Positions 37,607 through 46,500 of a DNA stretch of 64,000 nucleotides are shown here, piece by piece. Origin of the DNA: Calidifontibacillus oryziterrae (GTDB lineage: Bacteria; Bacillota; Bacilli; Bacillales; Bacillaceae_J); the NCBI RefSeq assembly GCF_000331575.1, contig NZ_KB223527.1, positions 1,089,842-1,153,841 on the forward strand. The letters run 5' to 3'. Numbering within the stretch: position 1 is the first letter of the stretch; the number at the start of each line of letters is the position of its first letter. The notes beneath the pieces were generated by a model that was not told where the DNA came from, did not search any database, and saw only the letters and a program-made list of their open reading frames with translations. Both the position numbers and the translations under genes were made by a program.

Positions 37607-38611
37607 TCAGTTTTTTGTTGACTGTCGAAACTCAATTCGATGCGGCAAAACTACGATATGATTTTCTACTTTCTCTTTATTCATGTACTTTGTAAGTAAT
37701 CTCATCGCGACTGCACCAATATCATACATCGGTTGGACAACAGTCGATAATTGCGGACGAACCATTACTGCTAGTCTCGTGTCCTCAAATCCCATGACCT
37801 CAATATCATTTGGTACTGATATTCCAAGGTCCGAAGCTCCATTAATAACACCTAAAGCGATTTCGTCAATAACAGCAAATATAGCTGTTTGCTTTAAACC
37901 TTTCTCATGGAAGGTTTCAATAGCATGTAATCCCACCTCATAGCGTGAGTAATCGCCAATATAAAGATTGTTTTCATCAAATGGAAGATTGGCTTCTTCT
38001 AAAGCACGACGATATCCTGTAAGCTTTAACTTTCGTGTCGTTAATTCTTCTATCGGGCCGGAAACAAAGCCTATATGCTTATGACCCTTCTCAATTAACG
38101 CATGGACCGCATCATAACTCGCTTGTTCATAATCAATATTTACCGACGGTAATTCATTGTTTTCCTCGACTGTCGCAGCTAAAACAATCGGTACAGGAGA
38201 TTTTTTAAATTCCTCAACATGCTGATATGTAATATTGCCGCCCATAAATACGATTCCATCCACTTGTTTGCTGAGCAATGTGTTTAGTAAGTGGAGCTCT
38301 TTATCTTTATTACGATCGGAATTACTTAAAATAATATTATATTTATACATCGTTGCAATATCTTCAATTCCTCTTGCTAGTTCAGCAAAAAACATACTTG
38401 ATATATCAGGAATAATGACCCCAACAGTCGTCGTTTTTTTGCTAGCAAGACCACGCGCTACAGCATTCGGCCGATAACCGAGCCGTTCAATCGCCTCAAG
38501 GACCTTTTTTCGAGTTGAAGGCTTTACATTAGGATTCCCGTTCACTACGCGAGAGACAGTAGCCATCGATACGCCAGCTTCACTTGCAACATCATAAATT
38601 GTTATATTCAA
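37607..38611 (-). CDS. ccpA: Catabolite control protein CcpA
   Basis: 334 residues. LacI-family regulator: helix-turn-helix [23 protein letters not shown] at the N-terminus with the hinge helix [12 protein letters not shown] (about 50), then a periplasmic-binding-protein-like core that contacts HPr-Ser-P. It represses or activates carbon genes at cre sites. The start is TTG at 38609-38611, seven bases after AAAGGAGG; there is no ATG nearby in frame. motPS follows. Confidence 0.96.
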   Translation of the reverse strand: MNITIYDVASEAGVSMATVSRVVNGNPNVKPSTRKKVLEAIERLGYRPNAVARGLASKKTTTVGVIIPDISSMFFAELARGIEDIATMYKYNIILSNSDRNKDKELHLLNTLLSKQVDGIVFMGGNITYQHVEEFKKSPVPIVLAATVEENNELPSVNIDYEQASYDAVHALIEKGHKHIGFVSGPIEELTTRKLKLTGYRRALEEANLPFDENNLYIGDYSRYEVGLHAIETFHEKGLKQTAIFAVIDEIALGVINGASDLGISVPNDIEVMGFEDTRLAVMVRPQLSTVVQPMYDIGAVAMRLLTKYMNKEKVENHIVVLPHRIEFRQSTKN

Positions 38612-38891
38612 AATGGAACCTCCTTTACCGTAAAGCGTTGAATTTTTTTATTTTAATTATACGTTAAAAATCATATTTATTATAGCTTAATTCTATTATA
38701 CAAATAATCGTCATGCAATGAATACTGTTCACAATTGTTTAATTTTGTTAAAATTTGTCTTACTAAAAGGTTCTATATTGGAAGATGAATCCCATTATTG
38801 GAATGTTGAGAACCCACTTTGTAAGCACGATTTATAAAAAATAAAAAACCTGTACCACCAAAGATGATACAGGACATTATAACAAATTATT
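38612..38891. other. ccpA upstream region
   Basis: 280 bp without a gene. It holds several TATAAT-like boxes for ccpA without a convincing -35 partner, a GGTTCT...AGAACC inverted repeat (38769-38774 with 38809-38814) and two TATTGGAA words exactly 20 bp apart (38776 and 38796). Next to aroA is its terminator. Confidence 0.4.
38842..38873 (-). terminator. aroA terminator
   Basis: CCTGTA (38849-38854) pairs with TACAGG (38868-38873); a six-T run follows on the minus strand. Confidence 0.8.
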
Positions 38892-39968
38892 TTACACCCT
38901 AACTTTTACATTACTTTTTAGAGCTTCAATAAATTTATCAAAAGTAGGGATATCCATTTGTTGTGCTGAGTCTGATAATGCAACCGCTGGATCTGGATGA
39001 ACCTCAGCCATGACACCATCAGCACCAATAGCAATAGCTGCCTTTGCAGCAGGAAGCAATAAATCTCTTCTACCCGTAGAGTGTGTAACATCTACCATTA
39101 CGGGAAGGTGTGTTTCTTGTTTTAAAATTGGAACAGCCGTAATATCAAGTGTATTTCTCGTAGCAGTTTCATACGTACGTATTCCACGTTCACATAAAAT
39201 AATGTTACCATTCCCACGTGAATGAATATATTCTGCAGCATTAATAAACTCAGAAATAGTTGCCGACATTCCACGTTTTAAAAAGATCGGCTTATTGGTT
39301 GAACCTACAGCTTTTAACAATTCAAAGTTTTGCATATTTCTAGCACCTATTTGGATAACATCCAAATATTCTAGTGCTGCATCTAAATCTGAGTGAGTTA
39401 CAATTTCACTAATAACAGCAAGATCATATTCTTCTGCAATTTGTTTTAGAATTTTTAACCCTTCTAAACCTAGCCCTTGGAAATCGTAAGGAGACGTTCT
39501 AGGTTTATATGCACCGCCACGCAACAGTTTTAGACCGTGTCTCTTAACTGCTTCCGCAACTTGTGCTACTTGTTCATATGATTCAACCGCACAAGGACCC
39601 ATTACAAAATGGACATTTCCATCCCCAACTTTTTCACCCTTGATATCGACGATTGTATCCTCAGGTTTCTTCTTTCTTGATACTAATAAAGCTTTACTGT
39701 GGTCATCCTCCTGGAGTTCTAAGCCAGCTTTAAAAATTTCTTTAAAAATATGTTGGATGGTGGAATTTTCAAATGGACCTTCATTATTTTCAATTATTAA
39801 ATCTAACATTTTTCGCTCACGAACCGGATCAAATCGATATACACCTTGCTTTTCTTTGATTTTCCCAATCTCTTGTACAATTTCCCCACGCTTGCTGATT
39901 AATTCCAAAAGTTTTAGATTCACTGAATCTAGTTCAGCACGTAAAGCATCTAATTCAACATTACTCAT
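38892..39968 (-). CDS. aroA: Bifunctional chorismate mutase / DAHP synthase AroA
   Basis: 358 residues. The N-terminal AroQ-type chorismate mutase (about 1-90; [22 protein letters not shown]) is fused to a type I-beta 3-deoxy-D-arabino-heptulosonate 7-phosphate synthase (about 105-355; [35 protein letters not shown]). The mutase domain lets prephenate or chorismate inhibit the synthase, the first step of aromatic synthesis. ATG at 39968 follows AAAGGGAGG. Same place beside ccpA as in B. subtilis. Confidence 0.96.
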   Translation of the reverse strand: MSNVELDALRAELDSVNLKLLELISKRGEIVQEIGKIKEKQGVYRFDPVRERKMLDLIIENNEGPFENSTIQHIFKEIFKAGLELQEDDHSKALLVSRKKKPEDTIVDIKGEKVGDGNVHFVMGPCAVESYEQVAQVAEAVKRHGLKLLRGGAYKPRTSPYDFQGLGLEGLKILKQIAEEYDLAVISEIVTHSDLDAALEYLDVIQIGARNMQNFELLKAVGSTNKPIFLKRGMSATISEFINAAEYIHSRGNGNIILCERGIRTYETATRNTLDITAVPILKQETHLPVMVDVTHSTGRRDLLLPAAKAAIAIGADGVMAEVHPDPAVALSDSAQQMDIPTFDKFIEALKSNVKVRV

Positions 39969-40147
39969 TTGAAATTCCTCCCTTTAATTGTTTATAAGAT
40001 TTTAAAATTATGGTACATTTCTAAATGATTAGAGTTTATTATAAACAATATAGCTATAAATGTCACGAAATTTTTCTTTAATGATTAAACGCTTTTAAGC
40101 GATAAAGGATTTTGCTTTTCTATTTTACGAAAGGAAGGTGCGTTTCC

Positions 40148-42328
40148 TTGGGCAACCAAACTTCTATTTTTGCCTTAGACATCGGAACTAGGTCGGTCAT
40201 TGGCATTATTATGAAAGAACAGAGCAATGGCTATGAAGTAATTGATTTCGAATACAAAGAGCATGATGAGAGAGCAATGCTTGACGGACAAATTCATGAT
40301 GTACTATCTGTTTCGAAGGTTATTACTGAAATAAAGGAAAAGTTAGAGGAGCGACATGGAAAATTAGAAAAGGTATGTGTTGCTGCTGCAGGCCGTGCTT
40401 TAAAAACAAAACGCGCAAAAGTGAGTATTAATATAAGTGGTAAACCTCTTATAAATAAGGATGATATTTTCTATCTTGAATTAAGCGCTGTTCAACAGGC
40501 ACAATTGCAATTGGCTTCTGAAGAAAATTCAAAGGAAAGCTTCAATTATTATTGTGTTGGCTATTCAGTCTTAAGATATTTGCTAGATGGAGATAGTATC
40601 GGAAGTTTAGTAGCACAACAAGGTGATGAGGCAACAGTTGAAATCATAGCAACGTTTTTGCCAAAGGTTGTTGTTGAGTCGCTGATCGCCGCATTAAATC
40701 GGTCTAATCTAGATATGGAAGCTTTAACGTTAGAACCAATAGCTGCTATTAATGTATTGATGCCGCCTTCAATGCGACGTTTAAATGTAGCGTTAGTAGA
40801 TATAGGCGCCGGAACTTCTGATATTGCAATAACTGACGCAGGAACGATTATCGCTTATGGAATGGTTCCAATTGCTGGGGATGAAATTACCGAAGCTATA
40901 AGTGATCATTATTTACTTGATTTTCCACTAGCAGAAAAAGCAAAGCGTGACCTTATTGAAAATGATGATATTGCCATTACCGATATATTAGGTTTTGAAA
41001 CATTAGTACCTAAAAGTGATGTCGTTAGCGCGATATATGAAAGCTTAGACAAGCTTGCTACTTCTATAAGCAATGAAATCCTTTCATTAAATAATAATAA
41101 ATCGCCTAAAGCTGTTATGCTTGTTGGTGGTGGAAGCTTAACACCCGAATTGCCACACTTATTAGCAGAAAAATTAAGCCTTCCCGATAATAGAGTGGGG
41201 ATTCGTGGTATTGATGCAATTCCAAAATTAGAACTAGCAGAACATATTAATAAAGGCCCAGAGCTAGTTACACCTATTGGTATTGGAATTGCCTCAAAGG
41301 TAAGTCCTATCCATTATGTATCAGTCATAGTAAACAATCGTCCAGTCCGGCTTTTTGATATGAAACAACTAACAGTAGGGGACTCTTTACTAGCTGCCGG
41401 AATTGAAATAAACAAACTATATGGAAAACCAGGAATGGCGGCGATTGTTACCGTAAACAATCGTGATATAACTATTCCAGGAATTCACGGAGAGCCACCC
41501 ATTCTGTTAAAACAAGGTCAACCAACATCGTTTGATGATCCAATTGAAGATGGCGATATAATCATGGTTGAAAAGGGAAAAGACGGACAAGCTGCAATTG
41601 TACAAATAAAAGATTTAATTGAAGAAGCAAAGGCTATAAAAATTTGGATCAATGATCATCCATACAATATCTCAATGAAAATTTTTAGAAATGGAAAAGA
41701 AGCAGCTATTGATGACATATTAAATGACCATGATAAAATCACTACTTTCTTCCCAAAAACAATTAGTGACATTTTTGAGAGCTTAAATATGAATGAGTTT
41801 CAACACTCCTCACCATTTTATGTATTTTACAATAACAACAAAATTGCAATGTCCGGATACGGTTTAACCTATTTAAAGAATGGAATTCAAGTTCATTCGG
41901 ATGCAACAGTTTCAAATGAAGACAAAATTACGGTGATTAGCGGTAAGCAACCTAAAGTTAAAGACTTATTATCCGAAAAGGCGATTTCCTTGTATTATCA
42001 AATTCCAGTTATTTTTAACGGGGAACAAATCAATTTACAAAAGGCTACTTTAGAACTGTATCGCAACGGTGAAATATTAGAGGAAGAAGATACATTATCA
42101 GTAGGTGACCATATCCAGTCTGTATCTAAAGATGTCGAACCTTTTATCTTTCAAGATATTTTTAGATATGTTGATATAAACATGCCAAAGATTCAAATCG
42201 GCAATTTTACGATATTAAAAAACGGTGAGGAAACAACGTTTTATGACCAGCTGGCACCAGGTGATGAACTTGCCCTCGTTTGGCCAGAAATGAGTGAAGA
42301 TTCGGCGACGAGTCAAAATATCAAGTGA
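40148..42328 (+). CDS. FtsA-like actin-fold ATPase with long repeat-rich C-terminus
   Basis: 726 residues from TTG at 40148, seven bases after GGAAGGTG; the frame extends 36 bases upstream with no site. Residues 1-380 are an FtsA/PilM-type actin fold: IFALDIGTRSVIGIIM (phosphate 1), ALVDIGAGTSDIAI (phosphate 2) and AVMLVGGGSLTPELP (adenosine). The other 345 residues look like several tandem beta-rich units of about 70-90 residues, each with a turn of the type xxGDxI (LTVGDSLL, IEDGDIIMV, LSVGDHIQ, LAPGDELAL). The genuine FtsA of Bacillus is about 440 residues and lies beside ftsZ, so this is a paralogue. Function unknown. It is divergent from aroA. Confidence 0.8.
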   Translation: MGNQTSIFALDIGTRSVIGIIMKEQSNGYEVIDFEYKEHDERAMLDGQIHDVLSVSKVITEIKEKLEERHGKLEKVCVAAAGRALKTKRAKVSINISGKPLINKDDIFYLELSAVQQAQLQLASEENSKESFNYYCVGYSVLRYLLDGDSIGSLVAQQGDEATVEIIATFLPKVVVESLIAALNRSNLDMEALTLEPIAAINVLMPPSMRRLNVALVDIGAGTSDIAITDAGTIIAYGMVPIAGDEITEAISDHYLLDFPLAEKAKRDLIENDDIAITDILGFETLVPKSDVVSAIYESLDKLATSISNEILSLNNNKSPKAVMLVGGGSLTPELPHLLAEKLSLPDNRVGIRGIDAIPKLELAEHINKGPELVTPIGIGIASKVSPIHYVSVIVNNRPVRLFDMKQLTVGDSLLAAGIEINKLYGKPGMAAIVTVNNRDITIPGIHGEPPILLKQGQPTSFDDPIEDGDIIMVEKGKDGQAAIVQIKDLIEEAKAIKIWINDHPYNISMKIFRNGKEAAIDDILNDHDKITTFFPKTISDIFESLNMNEFQHSSPFYVFYNNNKIAMSGYGLTYLKNGIQVHSDATVSNEDKITVISGKQPKVKDLLSEKAISLYYQIPVIFNGEQINLQKATLELYRNGEILEEEDTLSVGDHIQSVSKDVEPFIFQDIFRYVDINMPKIQIGNFTILKNGEETTFYDQLAPGDELALVWPEMSEDSATSQNIK

Positions 42329-42335
42329 AAAAAAA

Positions 42336-42365
42336 GTAGGCTGACTCGATGTGTCAGCCTATTTT
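42336..42365. terminator. Bidirectional terminator
   Basis: TAGGCTGAC (42337-42345) pairs with GTCAGCCTA (42353-42361), with A and T runs on the two sides, between convergent FtsA-like gene and ytxJ. Confidence 0.87.
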
Positions 42366-42711
42366 ATTTTAGCTTTTCTATTGCTTGTATAATATTGGTT
42401 TCTGTTATATTCCAATGAGAGACATGCCATTTAACTTGTCCATTTTCAAATAATAAGGCTTGCGGTGATTCATGCTTTATATGAAATGTTTCGGCAATAT
42501 AATTAGAAAGCGGCCGAGCATCCTGAACATATAAATAATAAGTTGGAAACTTTGTATTATTTGTAAATTTCCCAAATTCATCAAACGCTGCCTGACTAAC
42601 TGGACAGGTTAAACTATGCTTCATTAATAAAAATGTCCCACTGCTCTCAATAATTCTGTTAAATTCTTCGACTGATGAAAGTTGAATAGAAGGAAGTTGG
42701 CCTTTCGACAT
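42364..42711 (-). CDS. ytxJ: YtxJ, bacilliredoxin-like protein
   Basis: 115 residues, thioredoxin-like fold with a single Cys in KHSLTCPVSQAA near residue 36, the TCPVS motif of YtxJ. It is thought to take part in bacillithiol-dependent removal of S-bacillithiolation. ATG at 42711 follows TAGGAGTG. Last gene of ytxG-ytxH-ytxJ. Confidence 0.92.
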   Translation of the reverse strand: MSKGQLPSIQLSSVEEFNRIIESSGTFLLMKHSLTCPVSQAAFDEFGKFTNNTKFPTYYLYVQDARPLSNYIAETFHIKHESPQALLFENGQVKWHVSHWNITETNIIQAIEKLK

Positions 42712-42725
42712 TGTTTCACTCCTAC

Positions 42726-43109
42726 TTAGTTATTACTATTTTCAGTAACTTCATCCTGAGATTCTTCAGTTTCTTCTAATTCAGTTACAGCTACTTCCTC
42801 GACTGCTTCCTCAACATCATCACCTTCAACAACTTCTTTTGTTTCATCAGCAGCGCTTTCAACCTTTGAACTAACTGTTTTAACCTTTTCAATTAAGTCT
42901 ACGGTTTTATTTTTTGCTGTCTCAGCTAATTGCCCACCCTTCTCCTTGGCGATCAGCGCTTGCTCATTTATATTGCTTCGCAATTCTTTCCCAGATTTAG
43001 GCGCCAATAATAATCCAATCGATGCACCAACTATACCGCCTATTAATGTACCTATTAAAAAATCCTTACTATTAATTTGGTCCTGATTCTGGTTCTGGTT
43101 ATTACTCAT
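42726..43109 (-). CDS. ytxH: YtxH-domain general stress protein
   Basis: 127 residues. A Gly-rich membrane-like segment (about 14-35, FLIGTLIGGIVGASIGLLLAPKSG) defines the YtxH family, followed by a helical, Lys- then Glu-rich C-terminus. Function unknown; induced by general stress in B. subtilis. ATG at 43109 follows AGGAGGAG. Confidence 0.9.
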   Translation of the reverse strand: MSNNQNQNQDQINSKDFLIGTLIGGIVGASIGLLLAPKSGKELRSNINEQALIAKEKGGQLAETAKNKTVDLIEKVKTVSSKVESAADETKEVVEGDDVEEAVEEVAVTELEETEESQDEVTENSNN

Positions 43110-43155
43110 ACTAATCTCCTCCTAATAAGTTTATTTAGTTTAGCGAAGTCGATTC

Positions 43156-43563
43156 TTATTTGTTTTTAAATCGCCGCCAAACATCTATCAGCACTGAACT
43201 CCAGCCGACAACCTGTGATACTGATTCTTTCCGATTTTCCACATCGGCACTTACTTGATCGGTAACCTTGCGAATTGAGGTATTAATGCGTCCTACGGTA
43301 TCTCCAATCTCTTTAAATGATTGTACGACTGAATTTACTGAATCGGATTTTTGCTTCAGATCCTCCATTAACTCATTCGTTCGATGTAGTAGTTCCTCTG
43401 TTTCTGAGGTAACACCTTGTAATTGCTTTTCAAGACCTGTTAAAGTACTGGCAACATTGTTCAACGTTCGCTGCAGCGAGCTAAGCGTTTTATTTAAATA
43501 AATTACTAAAATCGTAAAGGCAATAGCTATTAATGCTACACTAAAATATAATAGTTCAACCAT
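43156..43563 (-). CDS. ytxG: YtxG, DUF948 protein
   Basis: 135 residues. One N-terminal membrane segment (about 3-24), then a coiled-coil region of DUF948 (SLQRTLNNVASTLTGLEKQL). First gene of the ytxGHJ stress operon, controlled by SigB and SigH in B. subtilis; I could not place these promoters with confidence here. ATG at 43563, preceded by GAGGAGG. Confidence 0.9.
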   Translation of the reverse strand: MVELLYFSVALIAIAFTILVIYLNKTLSSLQRTLNNVASTLTGLEKQLQGVTSETEELLHRTNELMEDLKQKSDSVNSVVQSFKEIGDTVGRINTSIRKVTDQVSADVENRKESVSQVVGWSSVLIDVWRRFKNK

Positions 43564-43694
43564 AACTAAGACTTAATACCTCCTCATTTTTATGCCTATT
43601 CCTTAACATTCTTTGACAAAAAAGTCCTACACAAAACATATTCTTCATTATAGTATATCTTTCCTGCCAACTCAGGTAAAATGTGAAATAAACT

Positions 43695-43728
43695 TAAAAA
43701 GAGGCAGATCTAAGATCAGCCTCTTTCT
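43695..43728 (-). terminator. murC terminator
   Basis: AAAGAGGC (43698-43705) pairs with GCCTCTTT (43719-43726); the loop holds AGATC/GATCA. T run on the minus strand. Confidence 0.82.
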
Positions 43729-45040
43729 ATGATACACCCTTCGCACTTAATTCTCGTTCATAGGCTTGCTGATATTTCTGAATATCCCCCGCACCCATAA
43801 AAATTAGTACACTATTGTCATACTGTTGCAAAATACTCGTATTATCTTCAGTTAACAGCTGTGCATTGATTACGATATGTTTTAAGTCCTCGATTGTCAA
43901 ATTCCCTTCATTTTCCCTAGCAGACCCAAAAATGTCACATAAATATACTTGATCTGCCTCCATTAAGCTCTCAGCAAATTGCTGTAAAAACTTTTGGGTT
44001 CGTGTATACGTATGCGGTTGAAAAATCGCAACAATATGACGATCCGGATATTTTTGTCTGGCCGCTTGAATCGTTGCTTTTATTTCTGTAGGATGATGGG
44101 CATAATCATCAATTAATACTTGATTACCTACCTTTTTTTCACTAAACCTTCTCTTTACCCCTACATAAGTAAGAAGTTGAGCAGCAATAATATCAGCTGA
44201 AATTCCCTCATAATGACATAAAGCAATAACTGCCAAGGCATTTAAAATATTATGATCTCCATACCCAGGAATTTGAAAAGAAGCGTAGAAATCATTGCGA
44301 ATAAAAACGTCAAATGATGTCCCTTTAGTTGTTTTATTTATGTTTCTAGCTTGAAAATCATTTTCTTGATTAAAGCCATAATATACTACAGGCACATTCG
44401 CATGAATTTTTTGTAATTGTTCATCGTCCCCGCAAGCAATAATACCTTTATTAACCTGTAGAGCCATTTCTTGAAAGGCTTTAAATACGTCATCAAGTGA
44501 ACTAAAATAGTCAGGATGATCAAAATCAATATTCGTCATAATTGCATAATCTGGATGATATTGTAGAAAGTGTCGACGGTATTCACACGCCTCAAATACA
44601 AAATACTGCCCATCTTCAGTGCCTTGCCCAGTCCCATCACCAATCAAGTAAGAAGTAGGCTTTGCAGCCTTCAATACATGTGCTAAAAGCCCGGTAGTAG
44701 ATGTTTTCCCATGCGCTCCAGTAACAGCAATGCTAGTGAATTTTCGAATAAATTCACCCAAAAAATGATGGTACCGAAAAATAGGAATCCCTTTGCTCTG
44801 AGCTTCTGTAATCTCCTCATGGTCATCTGGAAATGCATTCCCAGCAATTACAATTTCATCCTCATTAATATTAGCTCGAGAAAACGGTAAAATTTTTATC
44901 CCCTTTTCCTCTAATGCCTTCTGTGTAAAAAAACTTTTTTCAACGTCAGAGCCTTGGACTTCAAAATTCATATCATGAAGAATTTGTGCTAGCGCACTCA
45001 TTCCGGTCCCTTTAATCCCGACAAAGTGGTAAACTGTCAT
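43727..45040 (-). CDS. murC: UDP-N-acetylmuramate-L-alanine ligase MurC
   Basis: 437 residues from ATG at 45040, preceded by GTGGAGG; the upstream extension is not coding. Adds L-Ala to UDP-MurNAc in the cytoplasm. N-terminal [17 protein letters not shown] binds the UDP sugar, the ATP loop is [13 protein letters not shown] (about 105), and the C-terminal domain has [13 protein letters not shown]. It lies downstream of ytxGHJ strandwise and beside a nicotinate phosphoribosyltransferase. Confidence 0.96.
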   Translation of the reverse strand: MTVYHFVGIKGTGMSALAQILHDMNFEVQGSDVEKSFFTQKALEEKGIKILPFSRANINEDEIVIAGNAFPDDHEEITEAQSKGIPIFRYHHFLGEFIRKFTSIAVTGAHGKTSTTGLLAHVLKAAKPTSYLIGDGTGQGTEDGQYFVFEACEYRRHFLQYHPDYAIMTNIDFDHPDYFSSLDDVFKAFQEMALQVNKGIIACGDDEQLQKIHANVPVVYYGFNQENDFQARNINKTTKGTSFDVFIRNDFYASFQIPGYGDHNILNALAVIALCHYEGISADIIAAQLLTYVGVKRRFSEKKVGNQVLIDDYAHHPTEIKATIQAARQKYPDRHIVAIFQPHTYTRTQKFLQQFAESLMEADQVYLCDIFGSARENEGNLTIEDLKHIVINAQLLTEDNTSILQQYDNSVLIFMGAGDIQKYQQAYERELSAKGVS

Positions 45041-45224
45041 AAGTTGAACCTCCACAACTCTAATTGTAGCACTTGCTGTCATTAGTTGATGATCAAAGAC
45101 AAATAGCATTTTTACCATTTATCATCCGAATACAAATATTATAAATTTAGTATATGAAATTAAATTAAAAACGAGCCTGTTTTTTATCTCTGAATTCTAT
45201 ACTAATTCATTCCTATTTTTTTGT

Positions 45225-46334
45225 TTAATCTAATATTACCTTCTCAAGCCTTGGATTAGGTCGGTATTTACGACCTGACTTCGCTTCAGGCTGACCATTA
45301 AGAATGACATTATCGCCAGTAAAGCCAATATTAATTTTAAGTAAACTACTGCCGACTCCATACATATCTACAGGAACATTTAATTTTTCAAATTGTAAAA
45401 TACGTTCCTCTGTAAATCCACCTGTGGCAACAATTTTCACATGGCTATAACCATTCTCGTCTAAAGCCTTCCGTAACGCAAAAATTAATTGAGGATTGAC
45501 ACCGCGAGGATCAAACGTCCCCATCACCTCTGGATTCCGAGTAAAATATTTGTCTATTAATGTCCTTGATGTATCAAGGCGAACACCTTTAAGTGTCTTT
45601 CCAAACGCTTCTGCAACCTTTAGTGAGTCTACAATGACATCATTGTTATAATCAACTAAAGAAACCAATTCGTCTTCAGGATATTTTTGATGGTATGCTT
45701 TTGTGGCTGCTACAATATCACCATTAAACAGTTGAATAAGTGCGTGTGGCATTGTACCCATACCTGTTTTTCCCCACCATTCATTCATCGCGTGGGTCGC
45801 CTGAGCTGTTGAACCACCTATATACGCTGCATAGCCATCTCCTGCTTGTTGAGTATAATGATCGTCTCGATCACCCATGAAAATTATTGGCTTTAGTTTC
45901 CCAGAGGTTCTTGCAGCCTTAACTACACGATAAACATTCGTAGCAACAGATGTTCTTCTTGCCAATATTCCATCAATAATTCCTTCCAAATAGCCAAAGT
46001 TTTGATATGGTCCTGTAATAGTAAGGACCGTTTCGTACGGACTAATCTCATCTCCGTCTTTAAGTGAATAAACCTCTAAATCACATGGGTTTTCAGCAAA
46101 GGTTTGTAATAGAGCTATAACTTCATCCGTTCCACATAGGACTGCTTCCTCCTTTTGGAAGAACTGCATTGTAACAATGTTATCCGTCTTAAAATCTTTT
46201 ACAATTTCGCGCGTTTTAAGAAAATATACAGCCGAAAACCAACCTTCTTTAATCCTTTCATCAAACTTGAAAGTTTTGTTTGTTAAGCGCTTTATTTTTC
46301 CTTGAAGCTTCAAAGTAATTTCCTTATCGTTCAT
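45225..46334 (-). CDS. Nicotinate phosphoribosyltransferase (short form)
   Basis: 369 residues. Makes nicotinate mononucleotide from nicotinate and PRPP in NAD salvage. Seen are GWFSAVYFLKTREIV near the N-terminus, YLEGIIDGILARRTSVATN, the catalytic-loop-type GDRDDHYTQQAGDGYAAYIGG, and the PRPP-phosphate region IVATGGFTEERI with VDMYGVGSSLL. It is shorter than B. subtilis PncB and of the type found in many Firmicutes and archaea. ATG at 46334 follows GAGGAG. B. subtilis has no such gene between murC and sftA, so this may be an insertion here or a loss there. Confidence 0.87.
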   Translation of the reverse strand: MNDKEITLKLQGKIKRLTNKTFKFDERIKEGWFSAVYFLKTREIVKDFKTDNIVTMQFFQKEEAVLCGTDEVIALLQTFAENPCDLEVYSLKDGDEISPYETVLTITGPYQNFGYLEGIIDGILARRTSVATNVYRVVKAARTSGKLKPIIFMGDRDDHYTQQAGDGYAAYIGGSTAQATHAMNEWWGKTGMGTMPHALIQLFNGDIVAATKAYHQKYPEDELVSLVDYNNDVIVDSLKVAEAFGKTLKGVRLDTSRTLIDKYFTRNPEVMGTFDPRGVNPQLIFALRKALDENGYSHVKIVATGGFTEERILQFEKLNVPVDMYGVGSSLLKINIGFTGDNVILNGQPEAKSGRKYRPNPRLEKVILD

Positions 46335-46464
46335 AAAAAAGTGCTCCTCTATACAATCCGAAATTTATTGTAGAATGGAATTGTTTACCTTCCTATTTCA
46401 TGTAAGTTTCATTATACATATCTTTTGTAGTTAATTGTAGTTTAAATCATATAAAATAAATAAA

Positions 46465-46500
46465 AAATACGCATGACAGCGAAATTAAACACCGTCATGC
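46465..46500 (-). terminator. sftA terminator overlapping the stop codon
   Basis: GCATGAC (46471-46477) pairs with GTCATGC (46494-46500). The sftA stop (46485-46487) lies in the loop, so the stem's first arm is coding. A T-rich run follows on the minus strand. Confidence 0.7.

Noticed and set aside
38625..38640. Possible cre in the ccpA leader (GTAAAGCGTT)
   Set aside because: The TG of the consensus is inverted to GT and the right half does not match.
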